Assembly: GCA_028274465.1 (NCBI GenBank)
Contig: CM051457.1
Location: forward strand, 70,034,496-70,098,495
Direction: 5' to 3'
Source: Plantago ovata
Taxonomy: Eukaryota; Streptophyta; Magnoliopsida; Lamiales; Plantaginaceae
DNA length: 64,000 bases
Each line of letters begins with the position of its first letter. Position 1 is the stretch's first letter. The notes below the pieces were generated by a model that was not told where the DNA came from, did no database searches, and saw nothing but the letters and a program-made list of their open reading frames with translations. The translations under genes and the position numbers were made by a program. This document shows positions 44,390 to 57,964 of the stretch, one piece after another.

Positions 44390-46497
44390 TGGATCTTTTC
44401 CTCATGCCACGAACCTGTGAATGAGAATGAACATAGACAGCAAGACCAAAGTAGTTAATTGTGTGAGAAGCATTGAAGTGAATATTTGGATCAGATATGG
44501 CTCGCAACACATGTTGCTTACCATCCACCTCAACGGTGCAAGTTCTTCAGTAGATGTCTATCACGGAGCGTAGCTTAGTCAAGAACGTTCGCCCCAAGAG
44601 AACAACATCCCCCATCCCAGGTGTAGACGTCGGCATTACTACAAAGATGGTGTACACAGAAGCTTCACCAATCTTAACCAATACGTTCTTCACAACGCCT
44701 TCGGGTCTCACAAAAGATCCATCCGCCAATTGCACAATAGCCTTATGCTCATATAGTTTTCCAAGGACACTCTTCTCAAACACATTCATTGGGAGAACAT
44801 TAGAGAAATATCCCATATCTAGTGTAGCACGAACATCTTCAAGTTCACCAACCCCAATCTTAACATCGAAACTCTCAGGAATTGGCTCGGGATTCTCTTG
44901 CTCCTCATCACTCGCATCAAATCCAAGGTCCTTCTCTTCTTCCTTGGCTAATGGAGGTTCTCCATCCTTGCAACACTCACATTTAGCAACCTTCTTGATG
45001 TTGATTTCAACAGGAAGATCACCCACCAAGGTAATAGACATCGACTTCTCAGTGTTGCTAGGCAACTTCCCTTGCTCCCTACTTGCTCCACGGTCAATCA
45101 ACTCTTGCATCTTTTGATGGGCAAGCCTAGTGCTCTCTTCCAAACGATCCAGCCTCGACCTAGTCTTCTCAGAATCTTCTTCATAACGCTTAAGAAAACT
45201 TTGGGTGTGATCAACCATTTTCTGCAAGTTTTCCATGAGTAGAGCAGTCTTCGACTTCGGTTTCTCTTTGGGAGCGGGATTTTCGCAGTGATCATTACCA
45301 TAGCTAAGCTTACTACGGTCTTGGTTAGGGCCATAACTTTGGCTAGCCGGTGCATATCCTTGATTGTTTCGGAACCCTCTTCTCCAAAATCCACCTCGAG
45401 GATTCCTACCATCTTGTCCATAGATAGCTTCTTGAGTACCAAATTCTGCAGCAAAAGCTTCCTCTTCGCTTCCTTGAACCCAATTTCCATCATCATATTC
45501 AAGCTCCGATCTACACATATGAGCTCCATGCCCATAGTTCCTGCATATTTGGCAAACTTCATTCGACATAGCTGTTCCAGCGGAGCTCTTGATGACTTGT
45601 TCAACTCATTGGTAAAACACTCGAATCGATCACCATTCCCCCCATACATAGGGTCTCTTGAGTAGGTGGAGCTTCAGGTCCACGTCTCCTAACCATCGCT
45701 CTTGGATCCTTGAATTGCGAACCCTTAGCAAGTCTTTCGAAAACCGCCCAAACGGCTTCCGCGGTTTCCTCCCAAATATTGCCACGGCATTGGAAATCCA
45801 CCACTTGCTGATTCTCAAAGGTCAATCCATTGTAGAAGTGTTGGACAAGATCCGAAATCTCGAAACCATGGTGAGGGCACTTGTTCATGAGGTCTTGGAA
45901 CCTCTCAAACGCGGTGTAGATGGTCTCATCATAGTCTTGTTTTTGCGCCTTAAGCGCGGTAGTCAATGTGTGAGGAAAGTATTTCTCCATGAATGCTGAA
46001 AAAACCTTTGCCCAAGTGTCAAGCGAACCCGCCGGTAGAGAACTCAACCATGCCTTGGCCTTGTCGCCAAGCCCCATAGAAAAAACCTTCATTCTCAACT
46101 CATCCGCTGTTATTTCAGCTCCGGGTCGTGGAAGTTGGTTGACGAAGTCATCGATATCATGCAAGTACCCCATCACGTCTTCCCTAGCCAGGCCATAGAA
46201 CCTCGGAAGTTGCTGGAACATGTGGTTTTTTATTTCCAGATCTCGAGTTGCAAGCGAAAGAACAATCGCCGGTCCCCTCATACGATCCTTGGTGGGTTGA
46301 ACCCATGATTTCAGTGGTCTAGCTTCTGCCATTACGACGATTTCTTCAAAAAGACTGTGTAGAGATTCAGAGAAATCGGTATCCTCTATTTCCTCTAGTT
46401 CACGTCGTCGAAGTAGTCGCCTTCTTTGGTGGTAGACTCTGTCGATTTCAGCGATTGGTTCAGCAAGCGGTGTTCCTCTAGATCGCGTACTTCGCAT
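44390..46497 (-). pseudogene. gag: D gag and protease
   Basis: Minus strand, start MRSTRSRGTPLAEPIAEIDR. Gag core as in A and B, including FSMGLGDKAKAWLSSLPAGS and MEKYFPHTLTTALKAQ. A classic CCHC knuckle CQICRNYGHGAHMC (C-x2-C-x4-H-x4-C, about 45525-45565), a glycine/arginine/asparagine-rich stretch (PRGGFWRRGFRNNQGYAPAS), a coiled coil and the retropepsin region (VRATLDMGYFSNVLPMNVFE; LLGRTFLTKLRSVIDIY) follow. This is the most complete gag of the family here. There is no RT downstream. Fossil with a few breaks. Confidence 0.88.
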
Positions 46498-46615
46498 ACA
46501 CTATCTGTAACAAGCTAAGAAAAGAGTATCAGAGAGATCAAATAAAATAAAACTACTAAAACTAGGAATTGAATGCTGAAAATATATATAAGCTAAACAG
46601 AAAAAAGGAGTATAG

Positions 46616-46633
46616 TCCCCGGCAACGACGCCA
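46616..46633 (-). promoter_or_regulatory. Primer binding site of D
   Basis: Minus strand TGGCGTCGTTGCCGGGGA, the tRNA-Asp-type site with one base different from A and B. Confidence 0.8.
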
Positions 46634-46636
46634 ATT

Positions 46637-47812
46637 TAATTAACCGAATTTGTCAGACTCAATTAATCAACTAAATTTGTTTTTAGCCAAAGGCAATTCA
46701 CAACTACAACGAAAACCGTAGTGTAGCAGTAAAATAACCTCGAGTGTCGATCTCTAAGGACTATACCTAGCTTTATCTAATTTAACTTAAACTATAAACT
46801 CAACAATCGTCTTAGCACAGATTTTCTTATCAATTATAATGGAAGTTAGTGACAGTATGATCATTCAAAGCATCAGGTTAATAATCATGCATGAAGTACT
46901 TGAACGTTTGCATAGAAATCTAAGATCATGAATTGTCCAATGTGTTCTGTTCAATTCAACACTACGAAGATAGAGGGCTTAGATAGATCAAAGAAATAAA
47001 GCAATAAGTCAAGTCTGAATCGCGTTACATCCAATCATGCATAATCAAGAACCCTAGCTAAGAAATCACATACTATCACCAACGATAGATTTAGCTACTC
47101 ATAGATGAATTGCAATCAACAAGAATCAAAGCAACATTGAATGAAAACATGTTGAAAGAAATAAATAAAAGTAGAAAAATCGTGAGATACAATGTTACCG
47201 ACGAATGTTGTCAATCTCCGTAGAATTGCTAACCCACAAGCAAGAATTGAGAAACAACGAGGTCCAATTGCTATGCCTAATCCTCCAAATTGATAAGAAA
47301 AAGAGTATCCTATGCTAAGAATTCCCAGAACAGGCTCTGGAGAATTCGTCTCTAAAACTAATGTGAAAAGGTATGAAAAACGTAGAAACAGGTGCAACTA
47401 TATATAGGAGTTCGGAGGACGTGGGGCGAACAGCCCCACATCCCGGGCGAACCGCCCGGGAGCTCCAGTGGCGGTGGATGTGTTTTTGACGCGTTTTTGG
47501 TCTTCTTTTCCTTTTCGGACTCGGATTTTGCCTTCTAGTGACCTTTAAGCCTTGAAACTCGAACCTAGACCTCAAATCTCGTCCGGAACCTTCTAGATAC
47601 ACCACGGATGACCACGAAACACCGAATCTTCGTTCTCTTCAACATAATTGCCCCTAAAAACACGTTTTTCACCTAAAACCTGAAAAATGCAAAGAAAAGG
47701 GAAACATGACACTATTCTAATAAAATCCAGTAAAATATAGCTATATTAACATAGATGATAGCTAAATAGGTGAAAAAAGACTCAAATGAAGGTGTAAAAT
47801 ACACGGTCATCA
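46637..47812 (-). repeat. 5' LTR of D (1176 bp)
   Basis: Matches the A LTRs at lower identity than A and B match themselves. GC palindromes lie at 47419-47463, with a TATATATAG promoter beside them. The outer end CGGTCATCA abuts E's second ORF. Confidence 0.88.
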
Positions 47813-48930
47813 GAACTCTTGAAGTAGCGATACATCGTACCCCTGGAACCGGTTGGAGGTGTAACACTTCCAGTTCCGTCTCCCCTCCAAGCTATAGAGC
47901 ATTCGGCACGTCGGTGTATTAGCGTGGCTTGCTGGGATTTTGATTTTTCGGTTACGGACTATGGAACGGGGCTTACTTGAGGCAGCTTCCTCTTCAATGT
48001 CCAATCGAATGGAGATCGCTTGGAGCGATGGCTCATAGGCTCCGCTGGCTCGGGAGCTCGAGGCTGCTCCCTTGCCCTTCTTGCTCTTGGATGACACTGC
48101 TTTCTTCTTATCCTGAACCATGGTACCTGAAACACAGCAATTAGTATCTTGTACTCAACAAAAATGATATGCTAGTGCAAATGCAATGTGTGCAAGTAAA
48201 CGAGTGTCAACTTCGACCAACTCTACTCCCTTACCCCTTGTTCTAGTCTAGCTACCTATGCTAAGACCAATCATGCAATTCATCACAATCATGTACTATA
48301 TCATAATCAAAGCTCATGCTAGACAACGAATAACCTCAAATTCATAAGGCAACATGCATACCATAGTATCAAAAATCACCAAAAATCTCACAATTTACCC
48401 AATCAAGTGTTCTACCCAATAATCTATAGTCATCATATCAAGTTGCTCGTATTTAAATAGGCATGAATGAATCAAAACAATGCAATCAAGACTTAGAAAT
48501 CCTAATTGAGCAAAAGCCCCAATTCAACCACCCCAACGAAACTGAGCATGCAATTGATAGAGAAATCATGTAATAATCACACAAACAAGTAACCCATACA
48601 TCATATAAGCTCAATTGAAGCAAAAATCAAGAAACCCCCAATTTTGAAAATTAGGGTTCTTGAGGGGTTACCTCAGATCTGGAAATTGGATGAAGTATGA
48701 AGAGATTTGTTCAGATGAAGATGAAGAGCACGTAATGGGCTTCGATTCAAGCTAAAGAACACAAAATTTGGTGGAGAATTGAAAGAATTATGGAAGAGTG
48801 AAGATTTTTGGGGCAATTTCGATTTTGGGAGTAAAAGGGAGAGGAAGGATGAAGAATGAGGGAAGAAGGGATAAAAAAACGTTTTTTAGGTGTCTGGGAC
48901 TGTGGGGCGGACCGCCGCGGGTGTGGGGCG
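47813..48930 (-). mobile_element. Element E, part 1: second ORF start, intron-like segment and leader
   Basis: Fourth, more diverged member of the A/B/D family on the minus strand. The ORF start (47813-48126) reads MVQDKKKAVSSKSKKGKGAA, a basic serine-rich head, and reaches KCYTSNRFQGYDVSLLQEF, equivalent to RWFDSNHVKGFDKDVLHEF in D, where D cuts it. The intron-like segment is 48127-48671. The leader runs to 48930, where C2 splits the GC palindrome array. E is a fossil in at least two pieces. Confidence 0.8.
48127..48671 (-). other. Conserved intron-like segment of E (545 nt)
   Basis: Minus strand: donor CAGATCTGAG/GTAACC, acceptor TGTGTTTCAG/GTACC with the ATG of the second ORF 4 nt further on. 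It is the clearest of the four copies for the position of the acceptor relative to the start codon. Confidence 0.68.
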
Positions 48931-50973
48931 TGTAAGAAAATATGGTCAGAGTTACCCCTAGGATACGCAGCGGAATTTCAAAAAATTTCTTAACATACAG
49001 GTTAATTGATTATGATATGTCGTATATATATAAACACGTCAATTAGAAGACTAACCTTACTTCCAAAGCAGCTTCCAAGTCTTCGTAATAATCCGGTGTA
49101 TCTTCTCCTTCGCCGAAGTCGAAGATATCTGCAATACTCTGATTATCTGCAAGACAATAAGAGTTAGTTTCCAGCTCCTAGAACCTCAACCTTGGTATCC
49201 ACGGATGAACAGCCTATCGGAAGAATGCTAGGATATTCTTTGTGTGACCAAGAAGACGGGGCGGCGATTCCTCCAGCAGAGGTGGCGCACGCGTGGAGGC
49301 TTATAGAGGAGGGGAGAGCTTTTTATTTTCTCTAAGAAAACTGGGTAGAATAACTATGAAAGTATATGTCAAAAGCTCTCTAATAGTCTACTATATATAG
49401 TAGTCAATAGAAGCCTAAAGCATAAGCAATTAGACTTCGTAAAGGAATAAGAATCTAATTCTTATCGCACTAGGAAACCAATATCAAGTCTAGATTCATT
49501 ACCAATCAAATTAAAACTCAATCAGGAAAATCTAACTTATCCCTTGGACTTCTGATAGAGGAAGGAGTCGAACTCCTTCCCCTATCTAGCTTGCGCGCGC
49601 GCGCTCTCCCAAGGACACTAGGTGGGTCCCGATTTTGGGACCCACTTATAGTTCTAAGGCAATTCAAACTCCAAGTAGATTTTTCCCATGTGCATATGTT
49701 AATTCTAAATTAACATATCCTTTCAAATCAAACCTCTATTATATTTCCAAAATATAATCTTTAATTGTATTTACATAAAATACAATTAATTAGCCAATTC
49801 AATTAATAATTACAAATCATTAATTGAGCCACCAAATATTATAATTAATTCCAAATCTATTATAATCCATCAATCACAATTAATTCCAAATTAATTGCGA
49901 TTCCATCTTGAAGGATATTTTGATAGGCTGAATCACCACATAGTGTGACCCATAGGGCCTCATCATATTAAGCAAGTCCTAGACTAGGCAACATGGAATT
50001 CCTAGACGGTTCCATTTGCAATATTAATACATGAGGACGTTTGAGAGGTTTCTCAAAGCTAACCCTTTCGTTGCGAAGTCTGTTGCGCTCAACGCGGCGA
50101 TGGTAACGTCCCTTCATCTGACTTGCTCGAATGTATCTAGGATCGATGAAGTGTCTATCCCAATAATACATCCACTGGCGTCTCAGGGAGTTTTTTGGTT
50201 AAGATATACTTATGAACATCATAATATATCATCTGCACTGGCCAGTGACTTTACCAACACAACTATGCAGACTATAAGCAGTACTCTCCTGTGCTACACT
50301 TGAGAGATGAATCCTTCACAAAATCACTTATCATCCCGATTTGTATGTAGCCATAATCCTGGATCGTGTCTTAGGTCAACTGCTTATTCAGAGCTGACAT
50401 CAACGGGTCCACCAAGGATATGGGGCAACAAATGTGATGATAAAGTCCTTTAAGTACAAAGGACGACTGGCATCACTTCGACAACTTACCGATTCCCATA
50501 GACACTTCGGTGTAGAGTATACATCGATGGGAGTGTCCGGTGGGTACTTCGATTGTTCGATAATCCTTCTTCCAACTATGCGCAGTTATGGGAACGTTTC
50601 TTGATTGTCCAACAATCCGTTCCGTGGTCGTGGGATCGGCTCACACTTGCTCCAACAAGTATAACCTCCACGCATACTACATCCGAGATGAACCTCGACT
50701 AGGGAGAGTTTGGGATAGATGATAACTCACATAGCTCCCACTATCTGTGTGATCGGTCATCTATCCGAGGGGACATGTTTAATATCAATACAAATAGTAA
50801 TAAAGATATGACATGTTGCATGCCTGGTGTAATATAAATATGAAAGCGACACTCAGTAGTAAAAGCAACAAACATATATAATATTACGTTGACCTGTGTA
50901 ATAGTACATATATGCCCTCTATAAGGGCTCCATGCCCTTAGTAAGGACTGTCTCTAGGACATATACACTATCA
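48931..50973 (-). repeat. 3' LTR of C2 (2043 bp)
   Basis: Very similar to the C1 LTR. The hairpin array lies at 49694-49897. The polypurine tract follows at 50974-50985. Confidence 0.93.
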
Positions 50974-50987
50974 ATCTCCCACTTGGG

Positions 50988-51653
50988 CTAGAGCCAGTCA
51001 CCTTTATGCCTAATACCCAGATTAGCATAATGTCTTAAGTGGACTTCCACTGATAAGACCTTGGTGAAAGGATCTGCCACGTTGTCCGTGGTAGAGACAC
51101 GTTCTATACTAACTTCTCCTCTATCTATAATCTCACGTATAACGTGATATTTTCTAAGTACGTGTTTGTTGTTGTTTGTAGATCTAGGCTCCCTAGCTTG
51201 AGCGACGGCGCCCGTATTGTCACAATAAATCGTTATTGGACTAGGAGCAGGAACAACCCTCAATTCCTTCAAGAACTCTGAAATCCAGACAGCTTCTTTC
51301 GATGCTTCTGATGCAGCAATGTACTCGGCTTCTGTGGATGAGCCAGCAACCGTGGCTTGCTTAGAACTCTTCCAACAGACAGCTCCTCCGTTCAATTTGA
51401 ATATGTATCCTGTCTGTGACTTAAAGTCATCAGGATCTGATTCAAATCCAGCGTCGACATACCCATACATCTTTAATTCTGGTTCTCCACCAAACACCAA
51501 GAACATCTCTTTAGTCCGTCGAAGGTACTTAAGAATGTTTTTTACAGCAATCCAGTGAGGTACTCCTGGATTCTGTTGGTGTCGACAAGTGACACTAAGC
51601 GCATATGCCACATCGGGCCTTGTGCAATTCATTGCATACATTATAGACCTTAC
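50988..51653 (-). pseudogene. pol: C2 RNase H and end of RT
   Basis: Minus strand: SIMYAMNCTRPDVAYALSVT of the RT end, then YVDAGFESDPDDFKSQTGYI, SSTEAEYIAASEASKEAVWI, YCDNTGAV and DNVADPFTKVL of RNase H. It continues at 53143 beyond the solo LTR. It is a fossil. Confidence 0.9.
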
Positions 51654-53137
51654 TGATGAACATATTTTTGACGCGTTCATCTTGTCTTTTTTACCTTCTT
51701 TTGCTACCTTTTAGCCTTGCTTTTTGTTTAGTTTTGTAGAATAGTGTCACGTTTTGTGTTTTTTGCATTTTCAGACACTTAGGTACGAAACGGTGTTTTT
51801 GGAGCTAAAAACGAAGCATTTTGGATGAAAAATGACCCCGTTGAAGTTCCTTGATCTCCGTGGACATTTTCGTGAGTGTCCTTAGTTCGAGTTAAGCCAA
51901 TAATCACATTTTTGAGAACTTCTCCTTACCTTGGAAGCAAATTCAAAAGTTCGGGTGGAAGTTTTGGAGTCGTTCAAGTGTTTATGATTGACACAGCCTA
52001 GCCATTTGGGCCATAACTTCTTCATACAGCATTGTATTGACCTCAAACCGACTTCCACGCGTACATAACTCAAAGAGATATCCAACGGTATATTACACGC
52101 TCCGATCCGACATCGTATGAGCCCTGTAGAGCGAGTTAAAGTCAGGCGGAAATTCTGGGCAGATTCACTGGAATTCCAGGCGAAGCGCTTGGCCCCTGTC
52201 AAGCCCTTCGCTTGCCAAGCTAAGCGCTTGACAGAAGCCAAGACCTTCTCTTGGACTCAGATCCAGATCGCGATTTTGGCATTAAAACTCGATTTTCAGT
52301 TATTTTTTCTCATTCCTTTCACTTTGTAATTGCTGGGGAGAGCTCTTTGAAGCTCCATAGCTGAGACCCATTATCTAGAGGCTTGATTATCATCAAGAAA
52401 GACGTGATTACATCCAATTTCATCTTCATTGTATCTTGATCCGTGAGATTTGGGCATTCCACCGTCTCGTGACAATCGGTGGTAACTTGTATCAATTCTC
52501 CTTATTTTGATTCTGATTATGAATGTTTGTTATTGTTATTCATATATGATGTTGTTTGTTTCAAGATCCGTTATGAGTAGCTAATTCACGATTGTTGGTG
52601 GTAGAATGTGGACATGATAGCTAGGGTTATGATTATGCTTGTTGTGCTTTGAACCATTGTGTAAGATCTAAAGTAGCCAATTACAAATCTTCGAATACAA
52701 GGTAGTGACAACCCTTATGGTCGCTTAATACTTCTAGATCATCCATACAATTGGGAGTAGCCAATTCCGTATTTTCGAATGCAAAGCATGTGACAACTTT
52801 GTGGTCAATTAATACTTCTCTATTGTATGTTTAAATGTTCATAGAATGATAGCAAGTTGTAACCCATGGTTTGTCATGTCCACTAAGCTACCACCAACAT
52901 CTTTCTCTATTTGATTTTATCTTCCTCTTGATAGTTTCTGATTTGCATGAGTGCTTGGTTTAATCACACAAACTTGCTTGTTGGTTGATTACAATTGTTA
53001 CAAACTAAACAAAGCTACGTTAGGTCCCAAGAGAACGACACTCGGGAACATCTTACCGCTGCACTAAATCTTTTGTGTAGTGAATAAGTGTTCTTTGGCT
53101 ACAAACAAATTTAATTGGTGAAAAAACGACATCATCA
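51654..53137 (+). mobile_element. Solo LTR of a distant Athila-like family, inside C2
   Basis: 1484 bp, starting TGATGAACAT and ending GACATCATCA, without any internal region. The flanks CTTAC and CCAAC each differ by one base from CCTAC at the uninterrupted site in C1, which fits a decayed 5-bp target duplication. The end stretch TTTGGCTACAAACAAATTTA resembles the A/B LTR end. Its midpart has short palindromes AAGCGCTT at 52183-52190 and 52222-52229 where the relatives have GC palindromes. Solo LTRs arise by recombination between the two LTRs of one element. Confidence 0.85.
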
Positions 53138-53142
53138 CCAAC

Positions 53143-54233
53143 TGCCGAAGCATAGGGCACACGACTCATTGCATTTCTTTCTTCATAAGTTTTAGGACCA
53201 TCCTTAACTGATAAGACAATCCCATGCCTAGCTGGGAGAAAGCCTCTCTTTGAGTCATCCATCTTATAACGCGTCAGTATTTTGTCGATGTAGGTGGACT
53301 GTGTCATTCCTAACATCCTCTTGGATCTATCTCTAAAGATCTTGATCCCTAGGATGTAGTTCGCTTCACCCAAGTCCTTCATCGAGAAGGTACTTGATAA
53401 CCAAACTTTAGTCTCTTCTAGCATAGAGACGTTGTTTCCCATCATCAAAATGTCATCAACATAGATGATCATGAAAACAACTCCTTTGTCGCTGTGCCTA
53501 GCGTAGACACAGGGATCTTCCTTGCTTCTGATGAAGTCAAACGATTTGACAGTTTCATCAAAGCGGATATTCCAGCTCCTTGACGCTTGCTTTAGCCAAT
53601 AGATGGATCTTTGTAATTTGCATACAGCAGTTGGCCTGGTTTTACTAATAAAACCTTCCGGCTGTACCATATAGACCTCTTCCTCATGGTTGCCATTGAG
53701 GAAGGCAGTCTTTACATCCACCTGCCAGATCTCATAATCATAGTAGGCAGCTATCGCAAGTAGAATTCGAATGAACTTCAATTTTGCTACCGGTGAAAAG
53801 GTTTCATCGTAATCGATGCCATACCTTTGCGTGTAGCCTTTCGCAACAGGCCTAGCTTTGTGCGTTTGTACCTTGCCATCGGCATCTGTCTTTCGTTTAA
53901 AGACCCATTTGCACCCAATAGGTCTAAACCCTTGGGGCAAGTCTACCAAGTTCCACACTTGGTTCTGGTACATTTAATCCATTTCTAATTCCATGGTTTC
54001 TTGCCATTTGTCTGAGTCAATATCAATTATTGCCTCTTTGTAGGTCTCGGGATCTTCCCGATCTGATAAGCCGACATCAAGTTCACTGATGTCTTCTATC
54101 ATAACGCTTTTCTTCTGAGGTCCTTTTAGGATCCTCTTCGACCTACGGAGCTCGACTTGTTTGTGTGCTTTTCTTTTCTGGCTTCGTGTAACACGAACAT
54201 TATCAGTCGGTACTGATGCAGCTAGTCGCGATT
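53143..54233 (-). pseudogene. pol: C2 RT and preceding linker
   Basis: Minus strand: the linker (RSKRILKGPQKKSVMIEDIS, DREDPETYKEAIIDIDSDKW) leads into RT with GCKWVFKRKTDADGKVQTHK, VDVKTAFLNGNHEEEVYMVQ and the catalytic MIIYVDDILMMGN (about 53440-53480), ending at the solo LTR. It stops at 54233 where integrase should lie. It is a fossil with few breaks apart from the insertion and the internal loss. Confidence 0.88.
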
Positions 54234-54926
<693 letters not shown>

Positions 54927-57014
54927 TGTAAGAAAATATGGTCAGAGTTACCCCTAGGGTACGCAGCGGAATTTAAAAAATTTTCTTAACATACAGGTTA
55001 ATTGATTATGCATATGTCGTATATATATATAAACACGTCAATTAAAAGACTAACCTTACTGCCAAAGCAGCTTCCAAGTCTTCGTAATAATCCGGTGTAT
55101 CTTCTCCTTCGCCGAAGTTGAAGATATCTGCAAGACAATAAGAGTTAGTTTCCAGCTCCTAGAACCTCAACCTTGGTATCCACGGATGAACAGTCTATCG
55201 GAAGAATGCTAGGATATTCTTTGTGTGACCAAGAAGACGGGGCGGCGATTCCTCCGGCAGAGGTGGCGCGCGCGTGGAGGCTTATAGAGGAGGGGAGAGC
55301 TTTTTATTTTCTCTAAGAAAACTCGGTAGAAGAACTATGAAAGTCTATGTCAAAAGCTCTCTAATAGTCTACTATATATAGTAGTCAATAGAAGCCCAAA
55401 GCATAAGCAATTAGACTTCGTAAAGGAATAAGAATCTAGTTCTTATCGCACTAGGAAACCAATATCAAGTCTAGATTCATTCTCAATCAAATTAAAACTC
55501 AATCAGGAAAATCTAACTTATCCCTTGGACTTCTAATAGAGGAAGGAGTCGAACTCCTTCCCCTATCTAGCTTGTGTGCGCGCGCGCTCTCCCACGGACA
55601 CTAGGTGGGTCCCGATTTTGGGACCCACTTATAGTTCTATGGCAATTCAAACTCCAAGTAGATTTTGCCCATGTGCATATGTTAATTCTAAATTAACATA
55701 TCCTTTCAAATCAAACCTCTATTATATTTCCAAAATATAATCTTTAATTGTATTTACATAAAATACAATTAATTAGCCAATTCAATTAATAATTCCAAAT
55801 CATTAATTGAGCCACCAAATATTATAATTAATTCCAAATCAATTATAATCCATCAATCACAATTAATTCCAAATTAATTGCAATTGCATCTTCAAGGATA
55901 TTCTGATAGGCTGAATCACCACATAGTGTGACCCATAGGGGCTCATCGTATTAAGGAAGTCCTAGACTAGGCAACATGGAATTCCTAGACGGTTCCATTT
56001 GCAATATTAATACATGAGGACGTTTGAGAGGTTTCTCAAAGCTAACCCTTTTGTTGCGAAGTCTGTTGCGCTCAACGCGGCAATGGTAACGTCCCTTCAT
56101 CTGACTTGCTCGAATGTATCTAGGATCGATGAAGTGTCTATCCCAATAATACATCCACGGGCGTCTCAGGGAGTGGTTTGGTTAAGATATACTTATGACC
56201 ATCATAATATATCATCTGCACTGGCCAGTGACTTTACCAACACAACTATGCAGACTATGAGCAGTACTCTCCTGTGCTACACTTGAGAGATGAATCCTTC
56301 ACAGAATCACTTATCATCCCCATTTGTATGTAGCCATAATCCTGGATCGTGTCTTAGGTCAACTTCTTATTCAGAGCTGACATCGACGGGTCCACCAAGG
56401 ATATGGGGCAACAAATGTGATGATAAAGTCCTGTAAGTACAAAGGACGACTCGCATCACTTCGACAACTTACCGGTTCCTTCTTGATTGACTTTCTCTCC
56501 GTGCATCCATAGACACTTCGGTGTAGAGTATACATAGATGGGAGTGTCCGGTGGGTACATCCATTGTTCGATAAACCTTCTTCGAACAACCATGCGCAGT
56601 TATGGGAACGTTTCTCGATTGTCCAACAATCCGTTCCGTGGCCGTGGGATCGGCTCACACTTGCACCAACAAGTATAACCTCCACGCATACTAGTCTCGT
56701 CTGGTTCATTCAGACACCTACATCCGAGATGAACCTCGACTAGGGAGAGTTTGGGATAGATGATAACTCACATAGCTCCCACTATCTGTGTGATCGGTCA
56801 TCTATCCGAGGGGACATGTTTAATATCAATACAGACAGTAATAAAGATATGACATGCTCCATGCCTGGTGTAATATAAATATGAAAGCGACACTCAGTAG
56901 TAAAAGCAACAAACATATATAATATTACGTTGACCTGTGTAATAGTACATATATTCCCTCTATAAGGGCTCCATGCCCTTAGTAAGGACTGTCTCTAGGA
57001 CATATACACTATCA
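54927..57014 (-). repeat. 5' LTR of C2 (2088 bp)
   Basis: Full length with both tips and the hairpin array at 55677-55880. The target duplication GGGCG follows at 57015. Confidence 0.93.
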
Positions 57015-57932
57015 GGGCGGTGCGCCCTGGGCTCTCGGGTGCTGAGCGGCGGACCGCCGCTCATGGGTGGCGGACCGCTCCCACTTCCTGCTGGCTCTCT
57101 GGAAGCGAGAGGCGGACGGCCGCCCATGGGCGGCGGACCGTCCCCCAACTCCAAAGAGTTGGGGCCTCTCTGGAAGTGAGGGGCGGACCTCCCCCCATGG
57201 GAGGCGGTGCACCTCCCACTTACAGAGGCTGGGGGCCGAATTTTTTCGGTCCCTCTCACAAAATTTTAACTCCAAAACATTTTCCTCACTAAAACACTCG
57301 AAAAACTTCACTCAAGCACATAGAATAAACACAAAACAATACACAAACCACAAAAACATATCAAAAAACAAGTGTTCGATGTATGTATGCAATGCAAGAA
57401 AGCAATAAAAACTCCGGGTTGCCTCCCGGAAAGCGCCATTGTTTAAAAAGTCTCTGACTCGACTTCTTCTCGCTCTTTAGTTCTTGTCCTTACGGGTACT
57501 AGACTTCCCCTTCATCAATCTCTTCCTCATACCTAGTACCTGAGAATGAGAAATAACATACACAGCAGGACCAAAAAAGTTAATAGCATGAGAAACATTT
57601 AAGCGAGGACTAGGATTAGATATGGCTTGCAACACATGTTGCTTGCCATCCACCTCAATGGTGCAAGTTCTCCTGTAGATGTCGATTACGGAGCGTAATT
57701 TGGTTAAGAATGTTCGCCCCAAGAGAACAACATCACTAATCCCAGGTGTGGACGCCGGCATCACAGCGAAATTGGTGTAAACAGAAGTTTCACCAATCTT
57801 GACCAATACATTCTTCACAATGCCCTCTGGTCGTACAAAGGATCCATCCGCTAGTTGCACAATGGCCTTGTGCTTCGCAAGTTCTCCTAGGCCACTCTTC
57901 TCAAACACATTGATGGGGAGCACATTAGAGTA
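57015..57932 (-). mobile_element. Element E, part 2: GC array and protease end of gag
   Basis: Resumes E after the C2 target duplication. The GC array (57015-57235) has palindromes of a new arm sequence, AGCGGCGG-A-CCGCCGCT. A non-coding stretch runs to about 57476. The protease end of gag follows on the minus strand (57477-57932): VLPINVFEKSGLGELAKHKA, VQLADGSFVRPEGIVKNVLV, LLGRTFLTKLRSVIDIY. The CACTA element cuts it at 57933. The rest of E's gag and LTR is not in the window. Fossil. Confidence 0.8.
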
Positions 57933-57964
57933 CACTACAAAAAAAACGCAGTTTAGTGACGCTC

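Larger units (their letters stand above)
40564..47812 (-). mobile_element. Element D: Athila-like gag-only (TR-GAG-like) element, one LTR cut
   Basis: Minus-strand relative of A and B: 5' LTR 46637-47812, primer site, gag-protease, intron-like segment, second ORF, hairpins, polypurine tract and the first 367 bp of the 3' LTR (40564-40930). Element S meets it in that LTR; the missing part of the LTR is not on the other side of S, so the locus was rearranged. D itself sits in the second ORF of E. Fossil, with fewer breaks than A and B in the coding parts. Confidence 0.9.

Noticed and set aside
56960-57408. Several open frames on both strands of about 100 residues
   Set aside because: Caused by the GC palindromes, which lack stops in many frames; no domain similarity seen.
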